Shown: positions 33,416-44,011 of the stretch, in pieces | Numbering within the stretch: the first letter of the stretch is position 1 | How the letters are laid out: the number at the start of each line of letters is the position of its first letter | Source of the DNA: Artemisia argyi | Lineage: Eukaryota; Streptophyta; Magnoliopsida; Asterales; Asteraceae | Reading direction: 5' to 3' | Assembly (NCBI GenBank): GCA_030686995.1 | Contig: JARVZY010002410.1 | Span: 202,115-266,114 of the forward strand | DNA length: 64,000 nucleotides | Notes under the pieces: model-generated | Database searches by the model: none | Seen by the model: the letters and a program-made list of their open reading frames with translations, nothing else | What the model was told of the DNA's origin: nothing | Program-made: the position numbers and the translations under genes

Positions 33416-33824
33416 TGTAGGACCTTAGATCTATCAACTTTAACACAAATATAAGCACTAGAAAGATGGAAAGATGGTGACTTGATGAGATGTATATGGC
33501 GTTAATAATAAAGAGAGAATAAGAGATGAAGTAGAAAGCTTTTATTAAAGAACACACACAATACACACACAAGCACACACCTCAAATGAGCCTTTGAGGT
33601 GTTTAAATAGTAAAATACATGAGATGCCCTATGGGCTTTCTATGGGCTTGGGCTTGGACTTGGTTACATGATAATATATAAAGGCTTATGAAACATAACT
33701 AATAACATATTAGCTTGCCAAGTCCAAAGCCCAATGACTAAACTATTACTAATCTTAATAAACGACACAAAGTTACATTATGAGAATGACCATCACTTCA
33801 TAATACATATTTTTAATGCTAACA
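33416..33824 (-). repeat. Copia B 5' LTR
   Basis: 409 bp, from TGTAGGACC to GCTAACA on the plus strand, nearly identical to 21621-22029. It is followed by the AATAG target duplicate at 33825-33829. Confidence 0.95.
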
Positions 33825-33829
33825 AATAG

Positions 33830-33902
33830 TGTTGAGTTTACTCAATATTGTTAAACCCTTACAAGCTACAAAGTAGTTTGGTCAGAGTATATCGATCCAA
33901 CA
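33830..33902 (+). repeat. Copia A 3' LTR, last part after copia B
   Basis: Follows the second AATAG copy and ends in GATCCAACA, complementary to the TGTTGG start. That gives an LTR of about 517 bp with matching TGTTGG/CCAACA ends. The 5' LTR is off the window, so the end is inferred from these termini. Confidence 0.7.
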
Positions 33903-35527
33903 TATAAGTGTAAGGGGAAACCCCAAATATGTTTTTAAGAAACAAACTCGATCATGATTCTCCACAATATTAAATGAACATGTGTATTCGTATTTGTTAG
34001 AGTCAAATACTTGTATCGAGTCACAATGATGTTTTGTAGGATTTTCCAGGAAGTAGGACAAAGTTTTTCTAGAAATTTTCCGGAAACTTAACATAAGAAT
34101 TTCTGCAGGTCACTTCTGACGGCGTCAGGAAGAAATTCCTGACGGCGTCAAGTGTAAAAAACTGGAAATTTTACCAGTTTTGTTTTTCTAACGGAGTCTT
34201 AAAGTTTTTGTTGAATCTTTAGTTTTATAATCTCCAGGAAATCCACAAACATCATTCCACAAGCATTATATCTTACTTTGTTTTCTAGGATTTGTTAGCA
34301 TATATAGATTGCCGCCGATTTTACGCGAGGTTGCCTTGTTTGTTTTCTCAGGTTTAACAGGTTATGTTTGACAAGAAGATGATTTATATTCTGGAAGGGA
34401 AGCTTTGATTGTTCATTTTCTTGGAGGAAGATCTAACCTTGTTACCATATTATCCATACCGAGCGAATCAGAGGAGTATTTGATTTCATTCTTTTACCTA
34501 TTATACTTTTACATTCTTTACTTGAACATTGGGGACAATGTTCATCCTAAGTGTAAGGGGAGGGTAAAATGATGATACCTCATAGGATACACTTTCGCTT
34601 GAGTTTGTTTGTTTGATGGTAGGTGTGTAATAAAACTAAGAGAAATACTTGTTAGTGTAATTTTAGCGCCAAATTTAAATTTTTTTACAACATTTAGGAG
34701 TGAAACTTTAGCCATAGCAAGCGTCTCATGGATAGGAGATTGTATGACTAGCACAAAACCGTACCATTCAGAAAAATTTTCCACCCAAATATGTGAGGTT
34801 CGCCTTTAGATTTGATAGGAAAAGCATTTACTATTAGTGCTTATGAGTGTACCGGTAGCATTTAGATTCTAGAACTTGCGTTAGTGATGCATCCCGAGAC
34901 CGCTAGTGAGACTACATTCGTGTACTAGGATTTACTACATGATAAGAGGCATTAGGATCACCCTTGTGTTAAACCCGTATCATAATTACTTGACCATTTA
35001 AGTCATATTACTTGGCTAGTTAAGTCAATTAATTTTTCCCACGCCTTAGCGTTGTACTCATTTTTAGTACACGAAACCCCTAGTACACCTCTCCGAACCT
35101 ATCTTTTCGTTTCTAACTTTAAGCATCTTACTTAAAGGAAGAATTTGTTACACCCCACTTAAATGTACACCCAAATCGCCTTAGCCTTCCGTGTATGCAC
35201 TCATCTTTAGTGCATTATTGTTACATGTTAAAACCCTAAGTTAATTATCTAATTGATTACATGGTTGCTAAGTCGAGTCATATCTTGTACATATTGTTTT
35301 GGGACAATTGGGACTCATGGGTAAAGTACTATTGTTATGGAGTAATGGGGAAGAAAATCATTTTATTACCCTCATATGTGCGTTAATCTTAAAAAGTACT
35401 CCAAGTGTTTTGATTATCTTGATTCGAGTCATTAGATTAGTTTATTGTAAAGTATGTAAAAATTCAAATGTAAGGGGAATGTCCATTCCCTATGATGTAT
35501 TATTTTGGATGGTAGGGTAAAAGTGTA

Positions 35528-35554
35528 TGCAAAAAAAAAAAAAAAAAAAAAAAA
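35528..35554 (+). repeat. Poly(A) tract
   Basis: About 25 consecutive A residues inside the Tat-like remnant. No gene or retroposed cDNA is recognised next to it. Confidence 0.8.
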
Positions 35555-35895
35555 ATGTATTCCATATCCCTACACCTAACGTTACAACCCTTTAAAAGAC
35601 CTCTTTGATAGTTTATCCTAGGTGCTTACGCCATGTGGTGGAGGTTTGATCCTTTCCCAAGCCTATGGTAATCTATTTTGCTATGACAATTAGTGAGAGA
35701 TGTTTTCCATTTCCATATTGTGATATATACTTTATTACACCCGAGAGATGTGAGTATCTAAACACTATTTGTGAGGTGCTAGTATATGACCTCCGTGCTT
35801 GTCTTTGGTCTTTAGTGAAACGATAATTTGTTGTAATTACTTTTATATTAGTGTTAAATGACCCCTAACTTGTATTTTGACTAGAATAAAAGCGC

Positions 35896-35930
35896 ATTTG
35901 CTTGAGGACAAGCAAATCTCAAGTGTAAGG
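35896..35930 (+). other. Hairpin plus purine tract at the Tat-like 3' LTR
   Basis: ATTTGCTTG and CAAGCAAAT pair perfectly over nine bases around the loop AGGA. AAGTGTAAGGG follows at once. Six bases later the LTR-like TGATGAGG begins. Confidence 0.7.
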
Positions 35931-35935
35931 GTATA

Positions 35936-37000
35936 TGATGAGGCAAAAAATGATCCGTTTTTAGGGGGTCATTTAAGCCGGAATTGGAATTTATTTGAAC
36001 AAATATTGCCCTAAATCGTTCCTTTTTGTGATTTTAGGTACTTTGGGAGTGAATTCTGGAAAAGGAAGCATTTTGGACGTTTTTGGAGCATAAAAGTGAA
36101 GAAAACGGCAAAGTCTTAATTTTCCTTGCTGGGAACAGTAGATGACGACGTCAAGAAGGAAAAGATGACGGCGTTAGGAGCAAATTGGATGACGGCCCAG
36201 AGAAAACGTGACGGTGTCAGAAGTAGGGCGTCAAGAGTAAATATGGTGACGGCCTGAAACAAGATTACACATGACGGCGTCAGATCCAGATCTAGGCAGT
36301 CCGAGAACTTTATTGGCGGCGAGATGACGGCGTCAGAATTTTCCTCTTGACGCCGTCACCTCGTGAAATCTGTAAATACTTTTCTAATTTTCATTCATAA
36401 GGGAGGAACTTGTGTAGAGAAGTCTAGGGCCGAACCTAATAAACCCTAGTTCGTTTGTAACAGTATTTTCAAGGGTTTTCACCCCTTGAAACCCTCCATG
36501 TTCAATTAAGATAAGTTTTCTTTCAATTCATTCAATATGTATATGTATTGTTTGAATATATCTTATGCTTGTCTTGATTTTAACATGCTAGGCTAGATCT
36601 TTTGTGTGTTTGCTTAGATGTAATGAAACCTAGATGTTGATTATAGGTTGATTTCTTGTTTATAGTTGTAATGGATGAATGATTTCAATGTTAGGCTTAA
36701 GAAAACTGGCAGATCTCCATTGTGTAACTTGCTTGAACGTCTTAAGAAACATGAGCCGATGTGTACTAGGTTTTTATGGTTGTATTTAATGCATGAGCGA
36801 ATTCTAGTGATCCCATGTTAGGAGCTTCTTGCAGGCTCGACATAGGAGTGAAGTAGGAGCTTATAGAATTGGGGAAGTAAGTACGCCACCCCATGATTGG
36901 TATTAAGGAATATAATCTGTCATCCACGCAACTGTAACAAGTAATTAACCTGTAAAAGATATCCAGGGAGTAGTGAAATCTAAGTAAACACAATTCTCTC
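35936..37000 (+). repeat. Tat-like LTR, right limit uncertain
   Basis: Starts TGATGAGGC after the purine tract. It contains the TGACGGCGTCA cluster (36143-36358) and a pyrimidine-rich U5-like part with CTTGAAACCC and TTCATTCAATATG. No second copy exists in the window, so its end cannot be fixed; no primer site was found up to 37195. Confidence 0.5.
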
Positions 37001-37230
37001 ATATATTGTTCACACCACTAGTTTAATTTAGTTTATTTTCATTTTTGTTATTTTATTTTGATTGCATCTTAGATATTGGGTTAGTTGACTAGCAACTAAT
37101 TCCGCCCACTCTTTCAAAACCGAGATTTTTATTTGCTTTTATAAAATATAAAAAAAATACAAAAAGAATCATCCCTCACCTCTAGACATAGTTCTTAGGT
37201 TTTCTAATCCTAGCAACACTATTCCTGAGT

Positions 37231-37765
37231 TGAACGATCAATCCCCCGATACTTGTCACTATACTACACTACAACGATCAGGTACACTACCTAGTGGGGG
37301 TTGTAAGCTTCTTGAGATCCCTCGAGAGGTAAAGCCTGGTGCAATTCTCATGCATCAAAAACCACCTACCTGGACAAAAGATTATGTTATGCCTACTGCC
37401 AAACCAATGACCAATCAGGTTACTTCCCCTGTGTTATCTTCTCAGTTTCAATGTTTTCTAAGTGTACTTGAAACAAACAATGATCCTAAGAACTTTAAGG
37501 AAGCAATTGCTGATCCAGGATGGTCTGATGCAATGAATTGTGAGTTAAGAGCATTAGAGGACAATGGCACTTGGGAGGAGACAACCTTACCTCCAAATAA
37601 GAAAGCAATTGGGTGTCATTGGCTCTTCAAAACTAAACTCAAGTCTGATGGCTCTGTTGAAAGAAAGAAAGCTAGGTTGGTTGTTCAGGGTAACAGACAA
37701 ACAAAAGGTGAAGACTATGATGACACTTTTGCACCAGTGGCCAAAATGGTCACTGGATATCATTA
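37231..37765 (+). pseudogene. Copia C RT N-terminal part
   Basis: It reads NFKEAIADPGWSDAMNCELRA, ENGTW-like DNGTWEETTLP, IGCHWLFKTKLKSDGSVER and GEDYDDTFAPVAKMV, which are the fingers of a copia RT. The frame is lost near 37760, where the reading moves to another frame that continues the domain. Confidence 0.85.
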
Positions 37766-39040
37766 TTGGCAGTTGTAGCTATGCAAGAGTGGAACATTGT
37801 GCAAATTGATGTATCCAATGCATTTCTGAATGGAGATTTTTTAGAAGAAGTATACATGAAAATCCCTTTAAGCTATGATGGAAAGGGGGAGTTAGTCCAA
37901 GATGTAAAGCCTGAATCTTCTGAAGTTTTCCGACTAAAGAAGTCACTTTATGGCTTCAAACAGGCACCAAGACAGTGGTTTTCAAAGTTATCCTCTGCTC
38001 TTACCTCCTTTGGTTTTCAACAGTTAAAAGCTGATTACTCCTTATTTACCAAAACTGAAGGTGAGTCTTTCACTGCTATACTAGTTTATGTAGATGACTT
38101 AATGATCACTAGAAATGATGATGCTCAAATTCAGAAGCTTAAAAGTTAGTTGAATTCTACTTTTCATATGAAAGAACTTAGGGATTTGCATTATTTTTTG
38201 AGTCTAGAAGTAACTAAAGCTAAAACTGGTTTGTTTGTCTCCCAAAAGAAGTACACTTTGGAGATGTTAAAGGAAGCTGGTGTGTTGTCTAGCAGACCAT
38301 ATAAACTTCCCATGGATCCTAATCTAAAGTTGCAAGCTGAAATGGGAACTCCTTTGGAAGATCCAGAAGTGTATAGAAGATATATTGGGAAGTTAATCTA
38401 TTTAACAATTACTCGACCAGACATTTGCTACTCAGTACAGCTACTTAGTCAATTTATGCAGAATCCTACCTCAGTTCACATGCAGGTTGTAGAACATCTT
38501 CTTAGATACCTTTTGAACTCTCCTGGTCAAGGTATTCTTCTCACACATAAGTCTAAAGCTAAGTTGACTGCTTACTGTGATTCAGACTGGGCAAGTTGCC
38601 TCATGACTAGGAGGTCCACAAGTGGCTATTGTATCTTATTAGGCAACTCACCAATTTCCTAGAAATCTAAAAAGCAAGGTGTGGTTTCTAGAAGCTCAAC
38701 TGAGGCAGAATATAGGTCCATGGCAGTTACATGTTGTGCGGTTACTTGGCTACTCAGTCTGCTAAAAGACCTTGGGCTTAAAGATTTGAAGCCTATTACT
38801 CTTCATTGTGACAATCAAGCTGCTATCCACATAGTAGCCAATCATGTCTTTCATGCTCGTACTAAACATATAGAAGTTGACTGTCACTATGTGAGAGATC
38901 AACTCAAAGATGGTACTGTAACACAAGAGTATGTGCACACTTCAAAGAAACTTGCAGATGTCTTCACCAAAATTCTTCCTGTTGATCAGCATCACGCACT
39001 TCTTCACAAGTTGGGAGTTTCTTATGCTAAAAACTCGTAA
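37766..39040 (+). pseudogene. Copia C RT palm and RNase H with two in-frame stops
   Basis: One frame runs to 39040 with stops TAG at 38147-38149 and 38660-38662. RT: QIDVSNAFLNGDFLEEVYM, YGFKQAPRQWFSKL, and YVDD at 38087-38098. RNase H: AYCDSDWASC, RSSTEAEYRSMAVTCC, LHCDNQAAIHI, TKHIEVDCHYVRD. It ends at the usual place before the purine tract. Catalytic residues remain despite the stops. Confidence 0.9.
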
Positions 39041-39052
39041 CTTGAGGGGGAG

Positions 39053-39242
<190 letters not shown>

Positions 39243-39263
39243 ATATATTAGCTACAATTTATT

Positions 39264-39412
39264 GTAGCTAATTGGCTACAATTTTAAGCTATTAAATGTG
39301 GGTCCCTGATTATTTTTGTGGGTCTTGATTCTTTTCTGTGGGTTCCTGATTCTTTTCTGTGAGTCCTTGATTTATTGCTAGTGTAATTTTTGTGAAGGAT
39401 TGTAGCCAAGAT
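39264..39412. mobile_element. Possible small MITE with TGGCTACAAT inverted ends
   Basis: TTGGCTACAATTTT near 39268 and GGATTGTAGCCAAG near 39399 are inverted copies. A nearby TAGCTACAATTTATTGTAGCTA is itself a hairpin (39250-39271). The inside carries three copies of a GTGGGTCCCTGATT-like phrase. No target duplication was seen, so this is tentative. Confidence 0.35.
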
Positions 39413-39414
39413 AT

Positions 39415-39553
<139 letters not shown>

Positions 39554-39599
39554 AATGTATCCCTCTCATTCTCATTTAAGTAATAGTAACATTATTTTC

Positions 39600-39817
39600 A
39601 TTTTCTCTCAAATACTTGCAGGTGTTACTCGAATAAATGGTTAGTATTTTGCAGTATATAAGCATGTTTTCGGCTTATCTTGCCCACTGGAAGCTGAAAT
39701 TTGTTGCTGAATTTTGGACTTTCTAAGGTGTTGATGTCACTGATGTTTTAGCATAACGACTTTTGTCAAGGTAATTTTTTTGCCCCCCATCTTGTAACTT
39801 TCTGGGTCCGCCACTGG
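39600..39817 (+). mobile_element. hAT element 3' end, extra copy
   Basis: From the acceptor-like CTTGCAG at 39615-39621 to CTGGGTCCGCCACTGG at 39802-39817 it matches 43742-44011, with some sequence missing in the middle. It is the 3' untranslated end of a second hAT copy sitting just before the hAT coding fragment. Confidence 0.7.
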
Positions 39818-39824
39818 TCGGAGA

Positions 39825-40332
39825 TGAAGGGTCAATGTTACTAATCGACATTTCTTTGAGGTTGAATGTTTTAATACGGTTGTGGATATGAAATTCAAGA
39901 GTTTAGTGACCGTTTTAGTGAGGCGAGTACGGAATTACTTATAAACATGGCTTGTTTGAATCCGTTTGATTCATTTGCTCAATTCGACACATCAAAGTTA
40001 CTGAGGCTTAGTGAGTTGTACCCAAATGATTTGAGTAGCGTTGAAAGGGTGGAACTTGAAAGTCAACTCAATTTGTTTAATGCCAATATAACAACAGATA
40101 TGAGTTTTGAAGACTTGAATGATATTGCCGACCTTGCCATAATGACGGTGAAGAAAAGAAAACACGTTTCTTATCCCTTGGTGTATCGGTTATTGAATTT
40201 GGCTTATTTTACCTGTTGCAACCGCAAGTGTAGAGAGATGTTTTTCTGCAATGAAGATTGTAAAGTCTGATTTGCGGAATCGAATTGGTGAAGACTTCCT
40301 AAACTCTTGTGTTATTTGTGCCGTAGAAAAAG
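39825..40332 (+). pseudogene. hAT transposase C-terminal fragment (TTF/ZMYM-like), part 1
   Basis: It reads MACLNPFDSFAQFDTSKLLRLSELYP, cut here, and on through FEDLNDIADLAIMTVKKRKHVSYPLVYRLL, then, after a shift near 40200-40250, MKIVKSDLRNRIGEDFLNSCVICAVEK. These are the hAT C-terminal dimerisation region of plant zinc-finger MYM/TTF-type transposase-like proteins. Before 39947 the expected upstream residues are visible but out of frame. It stops where the solo LTR begins and resumes at 43554. Confidence 0.85.
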
Positions 40333-43300
40333 TGTCACAACTCACCATTTCAGGTCATTTCCCGAACTTTGGAAAACACTATTCATCAAACACTATTCAT
40401 CAAAACACTATTCATCAGTTTACTATTCATCATTTTTTGTGTCAGTTTGACATTCCGAGAAGCATTCAGAAATTTTACTATTCACTAAACACTATTTATT
40501 TCCGGAAAAGTTTTCACTATTCACTTGCATTACTCATTTCATCGTAAATTTAGTTTACGGGTATTCAAATTCGCGTAACCGGATTGGTTTAGGTGCGAAT
40601 TCATTTCATTAGTGTTAAGAACACTGCATACGGACTGGAGATAGTCTGCATATCATCATAACAGCATTTTCATGTTATACCACTCTCAGGATTTTCAAAT
40701 TTCTATATTCAGTACATTTAACGTTTTTACGTATAAGTATTTATAGTAAACGTTAACACCCGGTTTATACACGACGAATATATCTAAATATTCCCACAAT
40801 GGTCCCGACATATTTTTATATCCATTTTAATATCATAAAAGTTATAACATTCAGTTACCCAGTATTTTGGAAATTTATTTTATTTATAACGTACGCGTAT
40901 GAATATAACGACGGTTTTCGTAAAAACTAAACAATAATCACCCGATCACTCAGTAAATGTACCCAACATAATTTTAACATTTTTATAACTTTATTTTGAC
41001 AAGTTTAGTCATTATTTCATATTTCATATTTTTACGATGCCCGAATTTACGTTTCGCGACTTAACAGTTTACGGTTTGCGATTAACGGAACCAAAACCGA
41101 CTCCGTGAACTAGATTACCAAGCTTCCTACATACATTTCATTACCATGTGCAGCCCCTCATCCACATGTTACATGAAATTGATCTTTTAATTACAAGTAT
41201 GCCATCAAAATCCTAGATAATATCTAAAAACACCAAATAATAAACACTTAACAATATTTTGGATCAAAATTGCTCATTCTCTCATCCCTTTCACTCAAAC
41301 CACGACCCAACATCCATTTCATGATCAAGTGAAGGTTTTTCAAAAGTTAAAGCATCAAAGTTGTTCATTTCATGATTCTAGTTAAGAATCTTGCAACAAA
41401 AACACAAGAAACACAAGTTTTCCTCATCATCTAATCATCTCATTTTATCAAGTAAGTTATCAACTTTATTTTTACATGAATCATCTTATATTTACTTGTA
41501 TTTCATGAGTTCCATGCTAAAAACCATGTACAACTAGCTATACCACCATTTATTTTGTCAAAAATGGAACATACAAACCCTAACTTTTTATTTATGAATC
41601 CCCTTGCTATAATAACTTGGTTAGGATCCCATGACACCCTAAGAAGGTGTATGGTAGGATTAGATTAGCTATGTGGTGATTACAAGAGGTTTGGTGATGG
41701 TAGAAATTAGTTTTAAACCTTGAAAACATGATTTGGAACCTATTTTAGACATGCTGTCCCGTTTTGTAAAAACCTGGAAAATCAGTAAACATCAAGGGAA
41801 CTTTGGCAAAATTTTTAGAAAATACTTTCAAAAACGAATCCGTAGGCGAAAGAACGGATTAAAAAGAGTTTATAACGAAGAAGTTATGATTTTTGCAAGA
41901 TTGTTGACGAAAAGTATTTTCTGGAAAATTTGTTGCTGTTGGACGTTTTTCATTGGACAAAAAGAGACTTTAGACGTAACCCGGAGGAGCCGAGCTTTCC
42001 AAAATATATTACTACATACTAAGACGTAACCGTGGATATAAAGAACAAGTAAAACGGACAAGTAACGACAAAGATATTCACGTTTGAATATCGGCTAAAA
42101 CCATTTTTATTTGACAGCTTTTAATAAAAATGGACACTAAAACTACGAAGTACTTTTATAAGCTAGAAATAATATTAAGTACCAAGCTTTATAACTAATG
42201 AAGTATTAGTTATTACAAGTATATTTTCATCATTTCAAGGCGATATTTCAAGAGTATTTCAACACTAACATGGAAACATACGATATATATATAAGTATAT
42301 ATATTGCAACTAGCTTATTTTATTTTCTAATAGCAATATTTTTCCAAATTCTTGGATTATATATTTTGATAACACAAGTGTTTTTCAAAGAGTAGAGTGG
42401 TATAGGAACATGTGCATGGACATTCATAACATCATTTCATGATCTAAAGTAGATCGTTCATCATTCATATTAGGTTGCGGCTAGTGTGCGTGCCTTGTTT
42501 TCAGCTCATTACATGTTCATGGTACCATCATATCAGGTGAGTCATAGCCCCACTTTTACTGGTTTAATTACTTTACAAACTCTTTGGGGGAGATACATGC
42601 TTAAATACTCGTGTTATACTTTTATACGATTTCAAATCCCATGGGGGAGAATACATTGCAGCAACTATTTTTGTACATGCCCAAGTATTACAAATTCCAT
42701 ACATTGCTTAAGTTGCCTTACTACCACTTCATAACAAGTCCCCTTTCAATATCATGGACCGTTAATTTTAGTACTAAGCGAGAGTGAGTGAATAGATCTA
42801 TTGAGGGTGACGCCTCCATTCGTGTTTGGGTTGCTCCAACGGGACGAATGCATTTCATGTCTTATCAAGTGAGTGTCTGGTAAACACTCTGTTGGGGCAT
42901 TACAAAGTCTAGCTTCGGGGTCATGAGCTTAAGAGACAATGTAGCATTTTTGACATTTATGTCGGTTCACTTTATACTTGTGGCTATTGTACATACGAAA
43001 ATTACTTATGGAATTACGATACTTTTCCACTACTATTACTACTGAATTACGATGCCTTTGCATCAGCCTTACTACTGAATTACAATGTTTTTGCATCAAA
43101 CTTATTACATTTGGCAGTGGGTTGTAAACACACAGGTTACAAGTCTCTTATGGCGGGACTTGGAACTGAGTGGATTTACGATGCATTTGCTGGGAAATCT
43201 TCATTTCAATGCATTACATTCTTTTTCACAAGACTCTATGAACTCACCAACCATTGTGTTGACACTTTAGCATGTATTTTCAGGTATTAATCAATGGCAC

Positions 43301-43553
43301 GCTACAGGAGGTTTTGGCAGGGCATGGCATGGTCATAGAAGACTCTGATTTAATCATTTGGGGACCGTTTTAAATTGTTTTAAGGGCCTACTTCCGCATT
43401 ACTTTTAACGATGTAAATTCAACAATTTGATTTAACTATTTTATTTTAAATGATTCAAGTGCAAACCATTTTTGAACTAGTGTTGTGATATCAATTGTGT
43501 TACACCCCAGCTACATGTATGTTTCCGCTGGACCCGATTTTGGGGGTGTGACA
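40333..43553 (+). mobile_element. Solo LTR, 3221 bp, probably gypsy chromovirus (Tekay/Del-like)
   Basis: It begins TGTCACAACTCACC and ends GGGGGTGTGACA, giving perfect TGTCACA/TGTGACA termini. It is flanked by AAAAG at 40328-40332 and 43554-43558. There is no coding sequence, primer site or internal region inside, so it is a solo LTR left after recombination. It sits inside the hAT transposase frame, which continues in sense on both sides. Orientation is not fixed: it is given as plus from the AACGAAGAAGTTATG region typical of such LTRs. The inside has tandem CACTATTCATCA units at about 40376-40437. Confidence 0.88.
40376..40437. repeat. Short tandem ACTATTCATCA units
   Basis: Four to five copies of ACTATTCATCA with small spacers, just inside the solo LTR's left end; a looser copy lies near 40480-40490 and another near 40515. 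Confidence 0.8.
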
Positions 43554-44011
43554 AAAAGAAGCACTTTCAAATGTTAAAGATGAAGATGTAATGAATCGGT
43601 TCCAAAATATGAGAGATCGTCGAGGAGATATGTAGAAAATTGTTTGCGTAAGGTAAGATAGCTTTTATTGTTGTTATTTTATTTTATTTTTCTAAAACAA
43701 GTTGTACGTCTCTTTTTAGATAAATATGAATATTCTGATGCTTGCAGGTGTTACTCTAATAAATGGTTAGTATTTTGCAGTATATAAGCATGTTTTCGGC
43801 CTATTTTGCCCACTGAAAGCTGAAATTTGTTGCAGCTTTTTGATGATGTTCTGCTGTCTTTTGAAGAAGCTTAAATTTGTTGCTAATTTTGGACTTTCAA
43901 AGGTGTTTTAAATTATTTCTCAAGAATATAAGATGTCAATGATGTTTTAGCATAACGACTTACATCAAGGTAATTTTTTTTACCCCTTGTAACTTTCTGG
44001 GTCCGCCACTG
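43554..44011 (+). pseudogene. hAT transposase C-terminal fragment, part 2, with last intron and 3' end
   Basis: Directly after the solo LTR the hAT frame resumes (KEALSNVKDEDVMNRFQNMRDRRG) to an in-frame TAG at about 43632. A plausible last intron runs from AAG|GTAAG at 43653 to TTGCAG ending at 43747. Then comes the 3' untranslated end to CTGGGTCCGCCACTGG at 43995-44010, the same end as in the extra copy at 39817. Confidence 0.8.

Larger units (their letters stand above)
21621..33824 (-). mobile_element. Ty1/copia element B (SIRE-like), complete with target duplication
   Basis: The LTRs are 21621-22029 and 33416-33824 (409 bp each, four mismatches seen). They are flanked by AATAG at 21616-21620 and 33825-33829. 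Sense is right to left: primer site next to 33415, long leader, gag, protease, integrase, RT-RNase H ending at 24599, a 2.57 kb untranslated region, and a purine tract at about 22030-22043. The proteins match Asteraceae TNT1-94-like elements. At least two nonsense codons, two frameshifts and one small deletion break the polyprotein. Confidence 0.95.
11666..33902 (+). mobile_element. Ty1/copia element A (SIRE-like with extra ORFs), interrupted twice
   Basis: The body is 11666-21620 and its 3' LTR resumes at 33830-33902 after the copia B insertion. The left half, with the 5' LTR, lies outside the window beyond the Athila. Order: gag with CCHC knuckle, protease, integrase, RT-RNase H, purine tract, antisense ORF, divergent gap, long third ORF, 3' untranslated region, purine tract, LTR. 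The protein sequences match Asteraceae elements usually annotated as TNT1-94-like pol. Stops and frameshifts make this copy defective. The motif AGTACT recurs at least 27 times across coding and non-coding parts. Confidence 0.88.
33903..37195 (+). mobile_element. Tat-like Ty3/gypsy remnant: 3' non-coding region and LTR
   Basis: No coding domain survives. The evidence is structural: TTGGGGACAATGTTCATCC followed by AAGTGTAAGGGG at 34531-34562, a perfect hairpin ATTTGCTTG-AGGA-CAAGCAAAT at 35896-35917, then AAGTGTAAGGG and an LTR-like TGATGAGGCAAAAAATG at 35936. This hairpin and purine-tract neighbourhood is typical of Tat and Athila 3' ends. Eleven or so TGACG(G)CGTCA motifs lie at 34117-34150 and 36143-36358. 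It appears to be the host into which copia A inserted. The right end near 37195 is placed only because copia pol begins there. Confidence 0.6.

Noticed and set aside
21427..33578. Matching minus-strand ORFs at 21427-21783 and 33345-33578
   Set aside because: Both lie mostly in the copia B LTR copies; repeated because the LTR is repeated, with no recognisable protein content.
40376..40440. Short regularly spaced repeats resembling a CRISPR array
   Set aside because: Units of 11 bp with tiny spacers inside a plant LTR; a simple tandem repeat.
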